DNA of 64,000 nt from Gammaproteobacteria bacterium. Lineage in GTDB: Bacteria > Pseudomonadota > Gammaproteobacteria > Steroidobacterales > Steroidobacteraceae. The notes beneath the pieces are model-generated. The model did no database searches. It was not told the DNA's origin and was given only the letters and a program-made list of their open reading frames with translations. The DNA is taken from the NCBI GenBank assembly GCA_025355645.1, contig JANXZG010000026.1, positions 62,001 through 126,000 of the forward strand, in the 5' to 3' direction. Shown piece by piece: positions 54,807-64,000 of the stretch (position 1 is its first letter; each line of letters opens with the position of its first letter). The position numbers were made by a program, and so were the translations under genes.

Positions 54807-55727
54807 ATGACTCCTCTGCATATCCAGACGCCGCTGATTGAATCCCGCGCGCTTGCGCAAGCGCGGCAGACGGTACTACTGAAGCTTGAGGCACTGCAAC
54901 CTCCAGGCTCGTTCAAGATCCGTGGCATCGGGCTCGCCTGCCAGGAGCACATTCGCCGGGGCGCGAAACGCTTGATCTGCTCATCCGGCGGCAACGCGGG
55001 CATCGCGGTGGCTTATGCCGGACACCGTCTCGGTGTGCCAGTCGTGGTAGTGGTCCCTGAGACCACAACCGCAAGAGCCCGGGCACTGATCAAATCCGAA
55101 CAGGCCGAACTCATAATTCATGGCGCCTCCTGGCACGACGCGAACGAACGCGCAAAATCGATGGTTACAGCCACCGATGCATTTCTGCATCCTTTCGATG
55201 ATCCGTTGTTGTGGCAGGGACACTCCACGATGATCGATGAGGTGGCGGCAGCCGGAGTGAGGCCCGATGCGGTGATCTTGTCGGTCGGTGGTGGTGGATT
55301 GCTCTGCGGTGTCCTCGAAGGCATGCACCGCCACGGCTGGCGCGATGCGCCGGTCATCGCCGTGGAGACGATTGGGGCAGACGCTTTTTTCCAGTCGATC
55401 CAGGCCGGTGCGCGCATCGAGTTAAAAGAGATCACCAGCATCGCGACATCCCTAGGCGCGCGACAGGTTTGTGAGCAGGCGTTCGATTGGTCGCAGCGGC
55501 ACCCGATACGTTCCATCGTGGTCCCGGACCGCTCTGCGGTGTCAGCGTGCCTGCGGTTTTTGCTCGACCACCGGATCCTGGTGGAGCCCGCCTGCGGTGC
55601 CGCGCTAGCAGCCCTGTACGAAAACGTCCCGCAGATAGCCGGGTTCAAGTCTATTTTGGTCATCGTGTGTGGTGGCGCGACCGCCACGATGGAACAACTC
55701 CCGTCCTGGGCCGCGCAGGTGCACTGA
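54807..55727 (+). CDS. L-serine/L-threonine dehydratase, eukaryote-like PLP type
   Basis: 306 aa, PLP fold type II. PLP lysine Lys37 is in QPPGSFKIRGIG; the Asn loop is SSGGNAGIAVAYA, the phosphate-binding loop SVGGGGLLCGVLEGM, and the C-terminus ILVEPACGAALAALYENV plus LVIVCGGATA. The overall match is to mammalian/yeast cytosolic serine dehydratase, which makes pyruvate and ammonia from serine. There is no regulatory ACT domain. ATG start. It is followed with zero spacing by the glycosidase gene, so the two are probably one transcript. Confidence 0.9.
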   Translation: MTPLHIQTPLIESRALAQARQTVLLKLEALQPPGSFKIRGIGLACQEHIRRGAKRLICSSGGNAGIAVAYAGHRLGVPVVVVVPETTTARARALIKSEQAELIIHGASWHDANERAKSMVTATDAFLHPFDDPLLWQGHSTMIDEVAAAGVRPDAVILSVGGGGLLCGVLEGMHRHGWRDAPVIAVETIGADAFFQSIQAGARIELKEITSIATSLGARQVCEQAFDWSQRHPIRSIVVPDRSAVSACLRFLLDHRILVEPACGAALAALYENVPQIAGFKSILVIVCGGATATMEQLPSWAAQVH

Positions 55728-58322
55728 GTGACCGCTGCTGGGTACTGCCGCGCTGTTGCGATGCTCGCCTGCTGGCTTTGCGACACGGCTTATGCGGCCT
55801 CTTGGCATAGCGGCGCAGACCCGGTGCAGGGGCTGCCGTCGCTCTCGCGGGGTGGCACCGCCGCATTGACCAGCGCTTATGTGTTCTGGGGCAAGAGCTG
55901 GGCCTTTTCGGACCAGCAGACCACGTTCAGGCTGAACGCACCCTTCGATTACTCGATTACCGGAAAAAATCCGGGTCTCGATTTCGATCTAGCTGCCCAT
56001 GTCCGCAAAGAATCGGCCCGTCAAATGCAGTGGGATTTCGACCTTGAGGCCCGCAGCCCCCTTGCTGGCATCATTGGCGGCGGTATTTCCTTCCGCTTCG
56101 ATATGGCGACCTTTGGCCCTGAACTGGGCGAACCGGAGCTGCTGCCAGGCAACCTCGGGTGGGCCTGGGGCCGGGCGGGCAGCAATCGCGTCGAGATGCG
56201 ATTCGACCACCCGCTGGCGGTGGTCTATTTCGAACGGGGTCAAAAAAACGAAGTCCGCGCATTCTTCTACAAGGATCAGATCAGGCCGGGCCGGCAGCAT
56301 TACGTGGCGACCTTGAGCCTCTCGGGCGACGTCGAGCTTGCTCCTACCCCGCTCGAGCGCTACGGGCCCGCCGATTACAGCGCCTGGTCCTCAGGCATCC
56401 TCAATCCTGCGGTCGCACCGGTCGACTTGTCTTTTCTGAACGCGCCGGAAGCGCCCGCCGGCAAGCGTGGCTTCCTCGCCGCGCGCGCCGATGCGTTGGT
56501 GTTTGAGGATGGCACCGCGGTCAGGTTCTGGGGCGCGAATCTGACCGCATCGGCGCTTTTCGGGACGTCAAAGGCGAACGTGAAGCAGCAAGCGCACCGC
56601 CTTTCCGCGCTAGGCTTCAATCTGGTGCGCATCCATCACCATGACTCTGACTGGGTCGATCCGAACATCTTTGGCGATCTGAAGAGCCGCGGCACGCACG
56701 CACTGGATGCCGCGATGCTGGAGAAGCTCGACTGGTGGATCAAATGCCTGAAGGAAGAAGGTATTTATGTCTGGATCGATCTGCAGGTCGGCCGCCGTCT
56801 GCTGGCAGCGGACGGGATAACGGACTTCGCCGAGATCAGCAAGGGCGGGACTGCGGCGGATCTTCCCGGATACAACTACGTCAATGACAGCATCCGCGCG
56901 GCTATGAAGCGCTTCGACGAGATGTACCTGAACCACCAGAATCGCTACACGTCATTGCGTTATAAAGAGGATCCGGCGATTGCCGCGATCCTGATCACGA
57001 ACGAAAATGACCTGACGCATCATTTCGGCAACGCCTTGCTGCCCGACAAGGGCGTTCCGAAGCACGCCGCGATCTACATGCGCGAGGCCCGGGATTTCGC
57101 CCACGCGCACGCTCTTGCCGAGGAGCAGGTCTGGCGCGCATGGGAAAACGGGCCATCAAAGATATTCTTAAACGATCTTGAGCAACGCTTTGATGTCGAC
57201 ATGATTGCGCATTTGCGCGCGCTCGGCGTACGCGTGCCGATCGTACCCACCAGTTCCTGGGGCGAGGACCCATTGAGTTCCCTGCCGGCCCTGACGCTGG
57301 GCGACCTGATCGACGTGCACGCCTATGGCGGCGAAGGCGAGCTGGAAAAGAACCCACAGCTCGGAGCAACCTTGGTCGACTGGATGGCCGCGGCGCACGT
57401 CGCCGGAAAACCTGTCAGCGTGAGCGAATGGGGCGTCGACAGTCATGGCTCCGCGGCAGCCGATCGGGCCGACATGCCGCTGTATGTCGCAAGTTCCGCA
57501 GCGCTGCAGGGCTTGAGCGCAGTGATGTTTTTTGCTTATTCGCAGGAGGCGTTATCCGAGAGCTGGAGTTCGCCATCGATCTTCCACGCCTACAACGATC
57601 CGGCGCTGATGGCGAGCCTACCGGCGGCCGCCCTGCTGTTTCGGCAAAGCCACGTGCGGGAAGCGTCAACGACCTATGTGTTCACGCCGGGGCGGGACCT
57701 GTTCACCCGCTCGATATCACCCGCGACTTCCGTCGCGCTGCGCACGGCCGCCGAACGGGGCAGGCTGCTGATCGCGATGCCGCAGGTCCCCGAGCTGCCC
57801 TGGTTAAAAAAGAGCCCGGTACCATCCGGCGCCACCCTGATTTCTGACCCACAGCAATCCTTGCTGCCGGCCGGTGCCACTGAGGCGGTATCTGATAATC
57901 ATGAACTGCGGCGTAACTGGGATCAGGGCACCTTTACGATCGACACGCCGCGCACCCAGGCCGCGATGGGGTGGATTGGGGGCAAAAGCATCGCGCTGCC
58001 CGACGTGGACATCGCCGTCTCAACTCGCAATGCGGTGGTTGCGGTGCAGAGCCTGGATGGCGATCCGATCAGCCAATCGCGCAGCATCATGATATCGATC
58101 GGCGCGCGCTCGGTCGTCGCGCCGGGCAATTCGCTGCCCTATTACTCCGAGCCGGTCGAAGGGCGCCTGCTGATCAGCGCGCGCGCCGGTCTCGGCCTGC
58201 GCGCCTGGAGCGCGAAGTCCGGAAAAATGCGCAAAGTCATCGCGCCCTATCAGAATGGTCGATATGCCGTGGCATTGGATCGCTCGCTGGCAAGTTCCTG
58301 GCTCATGCTTGATGCCCGGTAG
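55728..58322 (+). CDS. Secreted glycoside hydrolase, clan GH-A-like
   Basis: 864 aa. Signal peptide to about residue 23 (MLACWLCDTAYA). An N-terminal beta-sandwich domain (about 40-230) precedes a TIM-barrel domain starting with VRFWGANLTASALFG and NLVRIHHHDSDW. Likely acid/base is Glu426 in ILITNENDLTHH and nucleophile Glu567 in VSEWGVDSHG, the Asn-Glu/Glu pattern of clan GH-A (GH5-, GH39- or GH42-like). I cannot assign family or substrate. The C-terminal 200 residues form another beta-rich domain. The GTG start follows the dehydratase TGA directly (TGAGTG); an in-frame ATG at 55761 would shorten the signal peptide. Confidence 0.85.
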   Translation: MTAAGYCRAVAMLACWLCDTAYAASWHSGADPVQGLPSLSRGGTAALTSAYVFWGKSWAFSDQQTTFRLNAPFDYSITGKNPGLDFDLAAHVRKESARQMQWDFDLEARSPLAGIIGGGISFRFDMATFGPELGEPELLPGNLGWAWGRAGSNRVEMRFDHPLAVVYFERGQKNEVRAFFYKDQIRPGRQHYVATLSLSGDVELAPTPLERYGPADYSAWSSGILNPAVAPVDLSFLNAPEAPAGKRGFLAARADALVFEDGTAVRFWGANLTASALFGTSKANVKQQAHRLSALGFNLVRIHHHDSDWVDPNIFGDLKSRGTHALDAAMLEKLDWWIKCLKEEGIYVWIDLQVGRRLLAADGITDFAEISKGGTAADLPGYNYVNDSIRAAMKRFDEMYLNHQNRYTSLRYKEDPAIAAILITNENDLTHHFGNALLPDKGVPKHAAIYMREARDFAHAHALAEEQVWRAWENGPSKIFLNDLEQRFDVDMIAHLRALGVRVPIVPTSSWGEDPLSSLPALTLGDLIDVHAYGGEGELEKNPQLGATLVDWMAAAHVAGKPVSVSEWGVDSHGSAAADRADMPLYVASSAALQGLSAVMFFAYSQEALSESWSSPSIFHAYNDPALMASLPAAALLFRQSHVREASTTYVFTPGRDLFTRSISPATSVALRTAAERGRLLIAMPQVPELPWLKKSPVPSGATLISDPQQSLLPAGATEAVSDNHELRRNWDQGTFTIDTPRTQAAMGWIGGKSIALPDVDIAVSTRNAVVAVQSLDGDPISQSRSIMISIGARSVVAPGNSLPYYSEPVEGRLLISARAGLGLRAWSAKSGKMRKVIAPYQNGRYAVALDRSLASSWLMLDAR

Positions 58323-58327
58323 GGGGC

Positions 58328-59128
58328 TCAGGCAGCGATAAGGTCAACGATCTCGATATCCGCGGCGTGCAGCGTCTCGCCGAGAAAGCTGGTGCCCACG
58401 CGCGCGAAGCGCGCCGCATCGTCAGTGGCTAGCCACCTCACGCGCCCCCTTCCCGCCGCAGCCGGTGCGACCTGCCGAAGCAGGGCGGCTGCGGTCGTCG
58501 CAGCCGAGTCGACAATCTTCACGCCGCGCGGTAGCACCGCAGCGATGGACCGGGCCAGCACCGGAAAGTGCGTGCAGCCGAGCACCAGCGTATCAGGCAT
58601 ATCGGTACCGGAAAAAATCGGCGCGAGGTAGCGCCTGGCCACTGCCTGCGGGATCTCGCCATCGACCCAGCCTTCCTCGGCGAGCGCGACGAACAGCGAG
58701 CAGGCACCCGCCGTGACCCGTGCCGCACTGTTGAGCCGACGGATCGCGGCCTGATAAGCGCCACCCGCAATCGTGCCTTCGGTCGCAATCACCGCGATGT
58801 GCTGGGAGCGCGACGCGGCAACGGCCGCCTCGGCGCCCGGATCGATCACGCCGATCACCGGCACCGACGGGTGCGCCAGGCGCAGCTCCTGTAGCGCGGA
58901 CGCAGAGGCGGTATTGCAGGCGACCACGAGGCAACGAATGCCCCTGCGCACCAGCAGGCTGGCACATTGCAATGAGTAGCGCATGACCGTGGCAGGACTC
59001 TTGGTGCCGTACGGAAGCCTGGCGGTATCGCCAAGGTAAATGAAATCGTTGGATGGATAGGCCGCTCGCAGCGCACGAAGTACGGTCAGGCCGCCCACCC
59101 CGGAATCAAATACGCCGATCGGGTTCAC
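58328..59128 (-). CDS. murI: Glutamate racemase
   Basis: 266 aa. [17 protein letters not shown] at the N-terminus; the catalytic cysteines are in [11 protein letters not shown] and [12 protein letters not shown]. It makes D-glutamate for peptidoglycan. GTG start at 59128 fused to the lysS stop (GTGA), so it is translationally coupled to lysyl-tRNA synthetase. It ends 5 nt from the convergent glycosidase. Confidence 0.96.
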   Translation of the reverse strand: MNPIGVFDSGVGGLTVLRALRAAYPSNDFIYLGDTARLPYGTKSPATVMRYSLQCASLLVRRGIRCLVVACNTASASALQELRLAHPSVPVIGVIDPGAEAAVAASRSQHIAVIATEGTIAGGAYQAAIRRLNSAARVTAGACSLFVALAEEGWVDGEIPQAVARRYLAPIFSGTDMPDTLVLGCTHFPVLARSIAAVLPRGVKIVDSAATTAAALLRQVAPAAAGRGRVRWLATDDAARFARVGTSFLGETLHAADIEIVDLIAA

Positions 59129-60609
59129 GTCTCGGGACGCAGGTGCGGGAACAGCAGCACATCACGGATCGAGGCGCTATTCGTGAAGAACATCACCAGC
59201 CGATCAATGCCGACGCCAAGGCCACCGGCTGGCGGCATGCCGTATTCCAGCGCACGGATGTAGTCGGCGTCGTAATACATCGCCTCCTCGTCCCCGGCAT
59301 CCTTGCGCTCCACCTGCTGTCGAAAGCGCCGCGCCTGGTCCTCGGCATCATTGAGCTCGGAGAACCCGTTGGCATACTCGCGGCCGCCGATAAAAAGCTC
59401 GAAGCGGTCGGTCAGGAACGGATCCGCATCGTTGCTTCTTGACAGCGGCGAGACTTCCGCCGGATAGGCATAAGCAAACGTCGGTTGGATCAGTGTCGCC
59501 TCGCCCGAGCGTTCGAACAGTTCTATCTGCAGCTTGCCCGCGCCATCGCCGCTCTTGAAGGGCACTTTCATCTGATCGCAGACTCCGCGCAGATAGGCCA
59601 CGTCGCGCAGCCGCGCACCGTCGAGGTCCACAATGCTGGCGCACAGGATCTGCTCGATCGTGAGCCGCGCGAACGGGCGCGACAGGTTGTACTCGCGTCC
59701 CTGGTAGTCGATCAGGCGCGAGCCATGCAACTTGTCGGCAATGCCCTGGAACATGTCCTCGACGATCTGCATGATGTCGTGGTAATCGCCGTAGGCCTGA
59801 TACAACTCGAGCATCGTGAACTCGGGGTTGTGCTGCGTGGAGACGCCTTCATTGCGGAAATTGCGGTTAATTTCATATACCCGCTCGAGGCCGCCGACGG
59901 TCAGGCGCTTCAGGTATAACTCCGGCGCGATGCGCAGGTACATGTCAAGGTCGAGCGCATTGTGATGCGTTTTGAATGGGCGTGCGGCAGCACCGCCCGG
60001 GATTGCCTGCAGCATCGGCGTCTCGACTTCGAGGAAATCGCGCGCATCGAGCATCTCGCGCAGCTGGCGCACGATCTTCGAGCGCGTCGCGAACACCTTG
60101 CGGCTGTGCTCGTTGACAATCAGGTCAACATAGCGCTGCCGGTAGCGAAGCTCGGTATCCGCCACGCCGTGCCATTTGTCCGGCAGCGGCCGCAGCGACT
60201 TGGTCAGCAGCCGCAGGCCAGCGGCACGCACGGATAGCTCACCCGTGCGCGTGCGAAACAGGCTCCCCTCGGCAGCCACGATGTCGCCGACATCCCAGGT
60301 GCGAAAATCCTCGTACACCTCGCCGAGCGTGGCCTGCTGCAGGAACACCTGGATCGTGCCGCTGACATCCTCGAGGTTGATAAAACTTGCCTTGCCCATG
60401 ATGCGTTTCGCGCGCATGCGACCCGCCACCGCGACCTTCAGTCGCGCCCCTTCGAGCACCTCGGCGCTGGCATCGGCATGTTCTTCGAGCAGCCGCCCGG
60501 CGAGCGCGGTGCGGCGAAAGTCGTTCGGAAACGCGACGCCGCGTTCGCGCAGTTTCTGCAGCTTGGCGCGCCGCTCCGCGATCAGGTGGTTCTCGTCATT
60601 GTCTGTCAT
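59125..60609 (-). CDS. lysS: Lysine-tRNA ligase, class II
   Basis: 494 aa. N-terminal anticodon-binding OB fold ([20 protein letters not shown]), then class II motif 2 ([20 protein letters not shown]) and motif 3 ([15 protein letters not shown]). It charges tRNA-Lys in the cytoplasm. ATG at 60609, overlapping the prfB stop by 4 nt; the prfB-lysS pair is common in Gammaproteobacteria. Confidence 0.97.
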   Translation of the reverse strand: MTDNDENHLIAERRAKLQKLRERGVAFPNDFRRTALAGRLLEEHADASAEVLEGARLKVAVAGRMRAKRIMGKASFINLEDVSGTIQVFLQQATLGEVYEDFRTWDVGDIVAAEGSLFRTRTGELSVRAAGLRLLTKSLRPLPDKWHGVADTELRYRQRYVDLIVNEHSRKVFATRSKIVRQLREMLDARDFLEVETPMLQAIPGGAAARPFKTHHNALDLDMYLRIAPELYLKRLTVGGLERVYEINRNFRNEGVSTQHNPEFTMLELYQAYGDYHDIMQIVEDMFQGIADKLHGSRLIDYQGREYNLSRPFARLTIEQILCASIVDLDGARLRDVAYLRGVCDQMKVPFKSGDGAGKLQIELFERSGEATLIQPTFAYAYPAEVSPLSRSNDADPFLTDRFELFIGGREYANGFSELNDAEDQARRFRQQVERKDAGDEEAMYYDADYIRALEYGMPPAGGLGVGIDRLVMFFTNSASIRDVLLFPHLRPET

Positions 60610-61701
60610 AGGCCCTGCTTCAGGCTTGCTTGCATGAATGTATCAAGCGCCCCGTCGAGCACCGAGGTCGTGTTGCCGATCTCCACGCCGGTGCGAAGGT
60701 CCTTGATGCGTGACTGGTCCAGCACGTAACTGCGGATCTGGTTGCCCCAGCTTACATCCGACTTCGAGTCCTCCAGCACCTTGGCGGCGGCGTTGCGCTT
60801 GTTGAATTCCAGCTCATAGAGTTTTGCCTTCAGCATCTTCATAGCTGTGGAGCGGTTCTTGTGCTGGCTGCGCTCGCTCTGGCAGGCGGCGACAATGCCG
60901 CTTGGCATATGCGTGATGCGCACGGCCGATTCGGTCTTGTTGACATGCTGGCCGCCTGCGCCGCTCGAGCGGTAGACATCGGTGCGTAGATCCGCAGGGT
61001 TGATCTCGATGTCGATATCGTCATCGACTTCCGGGGAGACGAACACCGATGCAAACGAGGTATGTCGACGATTGCCTGAATCAAACGGGGATTTGCGCAC
61101 CAGCCGGTGCACGCCAGTCTCGGTACGCAGCCAGCCATAAGCATAGTCGCCGGTCACGCTGACGGTAGCGCCCTTGATGCCTGCGACTTCGCCGTCGCTC
61201 TGGTCGATGACCTCGGTCCGGAAGCCGTGCCCGTCCGCCCACTTCAGGTACATGCGTAGCAGCATCGCGGCCCAGTCCTGGGCTTCCGTGCCGCCCGCGC
61301 CCGACTGGATGTCCAAAAACGCATTGTGCGAGTCCATCTTGCCGGGGAACATGCGCTGGAATTCCAGGCGTTCGATAGCAACGTTCAGGCGGTTTGCATC
61401 TGCCTCGATTTCGCCGGCGGTACCGAGATCAGCCTCGCCCGAGGCCAGCTCAAGCAGCTCATCCGCATCGGCGATGCCGCGTGTCAGCCGATCGAGGCTG
61501 CCGACGAGGTTTTCCAGTTTGGCGCGCTCACGGCCGAGTTCCTGCGCGCGCTCCGGGTTGTCCCAGATGCCGGGTTGCTCAAGTTCGCGCGTGACTTCCT
61601 GCAGGCGTTCGTGTTGGTTGTCGTAATCAAAGATACCCCCTTAAAGAGCCGGTACGCTCCTCGAGGTCTTTGATAAAACGCTTCAGTTGGTTGATTTCCA
61701 T
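60606..61701 (-). CDS. prfB: Peptide chain release factor 2 with programmed +1 frameshift
   Basis: 364 aa after frameshifting. Zero-frame translation starts at ATG 61701 ([20 protein letters not shown]) and meets TGA at 61627-61629 after 24 codons. The canonical context AGG-GGG-TAT-CTT-TGA is present, with the AGGGGG stimulator. A +1 shift gives [20 protein letters not shown] and continues to 60606. The GGQ motif ([18 protein letters not shown]) and the tripeptide anticodon SPF ([14 protein letters not shown]) identify RF2, which releases at UAA and UGA and autoregulates through the internal UGA. Confidence 0.96.
61624..61644 (-). promoter_or_regulatory. prfB programmed frameshift site
   Basis: Internal SD-like AGGGGG two codons before CTT-TGA. 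When RF2 is scarce the ribosome slips one base forward at CTT-T and bypasses the UGA. Sequence and spacing match the classic E. coli site except that the base after TGA is T rather than C. Confidence 0.93.
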
Positions 61702-61749
61702 AGCTGAAAATCATAACACAGAGCACCGCGCAGCTTTAGAATCGCACCC

Positions 61750-62094
61750 ATGGCATCGGAGCAGAAATTCTTGGCCTATGTGTGCGAGCAAATGCGCGGC
61801 GCGGGCGCTATTTCATCGCGCAAAATGTTCGGCGAGTACGCCATCTATTGCGACGGGACGGTCGTCGCGTTTGTGTGCAACAACCAGCTGTTTGTGAAGC
61901 CGACTGCGGAAGGCAAGGCGCTGTTGGGAAATCCTGTTGAGCGGCCGCCATGGTCGATCGCGAAGCCACATTTCCTGATCGACGAGGGGCTTGATGACCC
62001 GGACCTACTGGCGCAGCTGGTGCGCGTGACTGTGCGCACCCTGCCTAAGGCAAAAAAGGCCCCTCGCGTGCGCGCTCGAGATGCTGGCAATTGA
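61750..62094 (+). CDS. TfoX/Sxy N-terminal domain protein
   Basis: 114 aa. ISSRKMFGEYAIYCDGTVVA, CNNQLFVKPTAEGKALL and the pattern KPHFLIDEGLDDPDLLAQL are the TfoX_N features. The C-terminal DNA-competence domain of full Sxy/TfoX is absent, so it should not be called a competence activator. Stand-alone N-domain proteins are common and uncharacterised. ATG start; convergent with recJ, overlapping it by 50 nt. Confidence 0.9.
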   Translation: MASEQKFLAYVCEQMRGAGAISSRKMFGEYAIYCDGTVVAFVCNNQLFVKPTAEGKALLGNPVERPPWSIAKPHFLIDEGLDDPDLLAQLVRVTVRTLPKAKKAPRVRARDAGN

Positions 62095-63775
62095 GCTGCA
62101 GGCGCTCCATGCCTCGGTATTCATTGACCTCGAGCCGATAGGCCAGGCGCACGCGTGCGCCGCGAGCAGTGGCCACAGATTCAGCTGAACTGCCGATGTG
62201 GCCAAAGGCTATCGCATCGATCGCCTCGCAGCCGGTCACGGCGCGCACCTTCAACTTCAGATGCCGCTCGCCGACGATGCGGGTGTCCAGGATGTCAAAT
62301 TCACCATCGAAAACAGGTTCCGGAAATCCCTGACCCCAGGGACCCGCGGCGCGCAGCGCGATCGCGGTGTGCAGCGAGATTTCCGTGCGCTCGAGCTCGC
62401 CATCGCTGAGCACCCAGCCGGCCAGCTTGTCGGCATCTGAGCGCAGTGCGATCTCCACGGCAAAGGCGGCGCGGAATGCTGGCAAGTTCTCGCGTGCAAG
62501 CGACAGACCCGCCGCCAGGGCATGGCCGCCGAACTTGACCAGCAGTCCGGGATGGCGGGCCGCAACTCCATCGAGCGCATCGCGAATATGGATGCCGGGC
62601 ACGGAGCGCGCCGATCCGCGCAGCGATCCATCCTCGGCGGGCGCAAATGCGATGACCGGACGATGCAGCCGATCCTTGATGCGCCCGGCGACGAGCCCGA
62701 CAATACCTTGGTGCCAGCTCGGATCAAACAAGCACACACCAAGCGCATCTGCGCCATCCGCTGCGCCCAGCGCAGCGGCAATATCAAGCGCCTCCGCCTG
62801 CATGCGCCGCTCGATTTCCCGCCGCTCATCGTTGAGCGCCGAAAGCCGGCTGGCGAGTCGAGCAGCTTCAGCCGCATCGTCCGAGATCAGACAGGCAATG
62901 CCGATGCTCATATCAGTCAGCCGCCCGGCCGCATTCAAGCGCGGCGCGACGGCAAATCCGAGATCCGCTGCAGTGAGCTGTTCCAGGCGTCGGCCGCTTT
63001 GCTCAAGCAGCGCAAGTATTCCAGGCACGCAGCGCCCTGCCCTTATACGCCGCAAGCCCTGCGTCACCAGCACGCGATTGTTCTTGTCGAGCGGCACCAT
63101 GTCGGCGACCGTCCCCAGGGCCACGAGGTCAAGCAGGTCGGCCGCCCTGAAATCGCTCTGCTGCAGTTGTTCGGCCAGCGCGACGATCAGGTAAAACGCA
63201 ACACCCACGCCTGCCAGCGCGCCGCTTGCGAACGTCGAGCCAGCAAGATTCGGATTGACGATCGCAATCGCCGCAGGCAATTCGCCCCCTGGCAGATGAT
63301 GGTCCGTGATCAGCACGGGAATGCCGCGAGCCCGCGCCGCCTCGACGCCCTCGAGGCTCGACACGCCATTATCGACGGTGACAATGAGCGTCGGTGCGCG
63401 GCTCGCGGCGAGCTCGACGATCTCAGCAGTCAACCCGTAGCCAAAACGGAACCGGTCCGGCACCAGGAAATCGACATGCGCGAATTTGAGCGCGCGCAGC
63501 GCGCGCACGACGAGCGCGCTGCTGGTGGCACCGTCCGCATCGAAGTCCCCAATCACGAGTACTCGCCCGCGCTCCCGATGCGCCGCGAGCAGGCGCGCCG
63601 CCTGGATAACATTCGGCAAGGATCCGACTGGCAGCAGGGCCTGCAGTGACTGGTCCAGGTCCTCCTCACGCGTAAGTCCGCGCGCCGCATAGACACGGCG
63701 CAGCACCGGATTCAGGTTCGCGAAACGCCCGTCCGATACATCCAATTGCCTGCGCCGGATGCGTGTGTCGCTCAT
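62045..63775 (-). CDS. recJ: Single-stranded-DNA-specific exonuclease RecJ
   Basis: 576 aa. DHH phosphoesterase motifs: VLVIGDFDADGATSSALVVR, the DHH motif in PVLITDHHLPGGELP, and ALGTVADMVPLDKNNRVL; DHHA1 follows with the GGHALAAGLSL motif. 5'-3' exonuclease of recombination and mismatch repair. I start at ATG 63775 (MSDTRIRRRQLDVSDGRF), overlapping the upstream gene as ATGA. The 3' end overlaps the TfoX-N gene by 50 nt on the opposite strand. Confidence 0.96.
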   Translation of the reverse strand: MSDTRIRRRQLDVSDGRFANLNPVLRRVYAARGLTREEDLDQSLQALLPVGSLPNVIQAARLLAAHRERGRVLVIGDFDADGATSSALVVRALRALKFAHVDFLVPDRFRFGYGLTAEIVELAASRAPTLIVTVDNGVSSLEGVEAARARGIPVLITDHHLPGGELPAAIAIVNPNLAGSTFASGALAGVGVAFYLIVALAEQLQQSDFRAADLLDLVALGTVADMVPLDKNNRVLVTQGLRRIRAGRCVPGILALLEQSGRRLEQLTAADLGFAVAPRLNAAGRLTDMSIGIACLISDDAAEAARLASRLSALNDERREIERRMQAEALDIAAALGAADGADALGVCLFDPSWHQGIVGLVAGRIKDRLHRPVIAFAPAEDGSLRGSARSVPGIHIRDALDGVAARHPGLLVKFGGHALAAGLSLARENLPAFRAAFAVEIALRSDADKLAGWVLSDGELERTEISLHTAIALRAAGPWGQGFPEPVFDGEFDILDTRIVGERHLKLKVRAVTGCEAIDAIAFGHIGSSAESVATARGARVRLAYRLEVNEYRGMERLQLNCQHLERAREGPFLP

Positions 63776-64000
63776 TGCAGGTACTCCCACCACGGGCGCG
63801 CATGAGGCCGCCAGAAGCGCAGCGACCACCCGGCGCGCAATGCAAGGCTTTGTGCGCCAATTCCCAGTTCCAGTCGTCGGATCCGCCCCGAGCGCAGCGC
63901 CGCCAGCGCCGGCACCAGCCAAGTATCCTGCAGACCCTGCCACGACGCACTGCCCGGCTCCGCATCCAGCACGATGACGCCCGGCTGGTGCAGCTGCGGA
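63772..64000 (-). CDS. C-terminal part of a COG4255-like protein (so-called phosphoglycerate mutase-like), 5' end outside the window
   Basis: Only the last 75 residues are visible. They read QLHQPGVIVLDAEPGSASWQ, WLVPALAALRSGRIRRLELG and LRFWRPHARPWWEYLQ. This Trp/Arg-rich ending is typical of the proteins encoded upstream of recJ in Xanthomonadales and Pseudomonadales, sometimes annotated as phosphoglycerate mutase (COG4255). Function uncertain. It overlaps the recJ start by 4 nt. Confidence 0.7.
   Translation of the reverse strand, partial: PQLHQPGVIVLDAEPGSASWQGLQDTWLVPALAALRSGRIRRLELGIGAQSLALRAGWSLRFWRPHARPWWEYLQ

Overview
The window is a gene-dense, GC-rich chromosomal segment from a Gammaproteobacterium. 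The evidence is the neighbourhoods: maf/yceD/rpmF/plsX/fabH, rluC next to rne, kdsB-lpxK-msbA with exbBD, lolCDE, mfd, rnc-era-recO-pdxJ after lepA-lepB, rpoE-rseA-rseB, sdhCDAB with sdhE and ygfZ, lysS-prfB-recJ. The mixture fits a non-enteric lineage near Steroidobacterales/Nevskiales/Xanthomonadales; that placement is inference. No tRNA, rRNA, CRISPR, prophage or insertion sequence was seen.

Layout. 1-7257: an HDAC-family protein (cut by the window edge), a quinone oxidoreductase, an L,D-transpeptidase, fabH, plsX, rpmF, yceD, maf and rluC. 7258-10911: a structured leader followed by rne, then a DUF4184 membrane protein. 10911-16149: a phosphatase, kdsB, a Trm112-like protein, lpxK, msbA, exbD and exbB, a leftward envelope operon. 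16342-20053: DUF2062 and lolD with two lol permeases. 20150-24038: a BamE-like exported protein and mfd. 24042-30144: an MHS-type transporter, a CHASE4 histidine kinase with a REC-GGDEF-EAL regulator, and a LOV-like PAS/degenerate GGDEF protein. 30144-42059: a long leftward run from rpoE-rseA-rseB through lepA, lepB, rnc, era, recO, pdxJ, a nuclease, rlmD and nagZ. 42159-46932: the succinate dehydrogenase genes with two predicted assembly factors (SdhE and an SDHAF4-like 45-aa protein) and the divergent ygfZ. 58328-64000: murI, lysS, prfB (programmed frameshift), a TfoX-N protein, recJ and the end of one more gene.

The accessory part is 46892-58322. It holds a cupin, two exported beta-propeller-like proteins, an ECF sigma/anti-sigma/subtilase-lipoprotein operon, an outer membrane protein, a CAP-domain protein, a lipoprotein gene interrupted by an amber codon, a eukaryote-type serine dehydratase and a large secreted glycosidase. 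The most interesting observation is a shared promoter-like motif, GAACC-N14-CG[G/T]TAC. It lies upstream of the ECF sigma gene and of both propeller genes, and I found it nowhere else in the window. The anti-sigma periplasmic domain resembles a subtilase propeptide and the third gene of the operon is a subtilase lipoprotein. Together these suggest a small, apparently undescribed envelope-sensing regulon in which a protease and its inhibitor-like domain may control the sigma factor.

Genes are packed with 1-8 nt overlaps, very often ATGA/GTGA/TTGA stop-start fusions, so many starts are GTG or TTG. Several convergent pairs overlap tail to tail by 29-50 nt.
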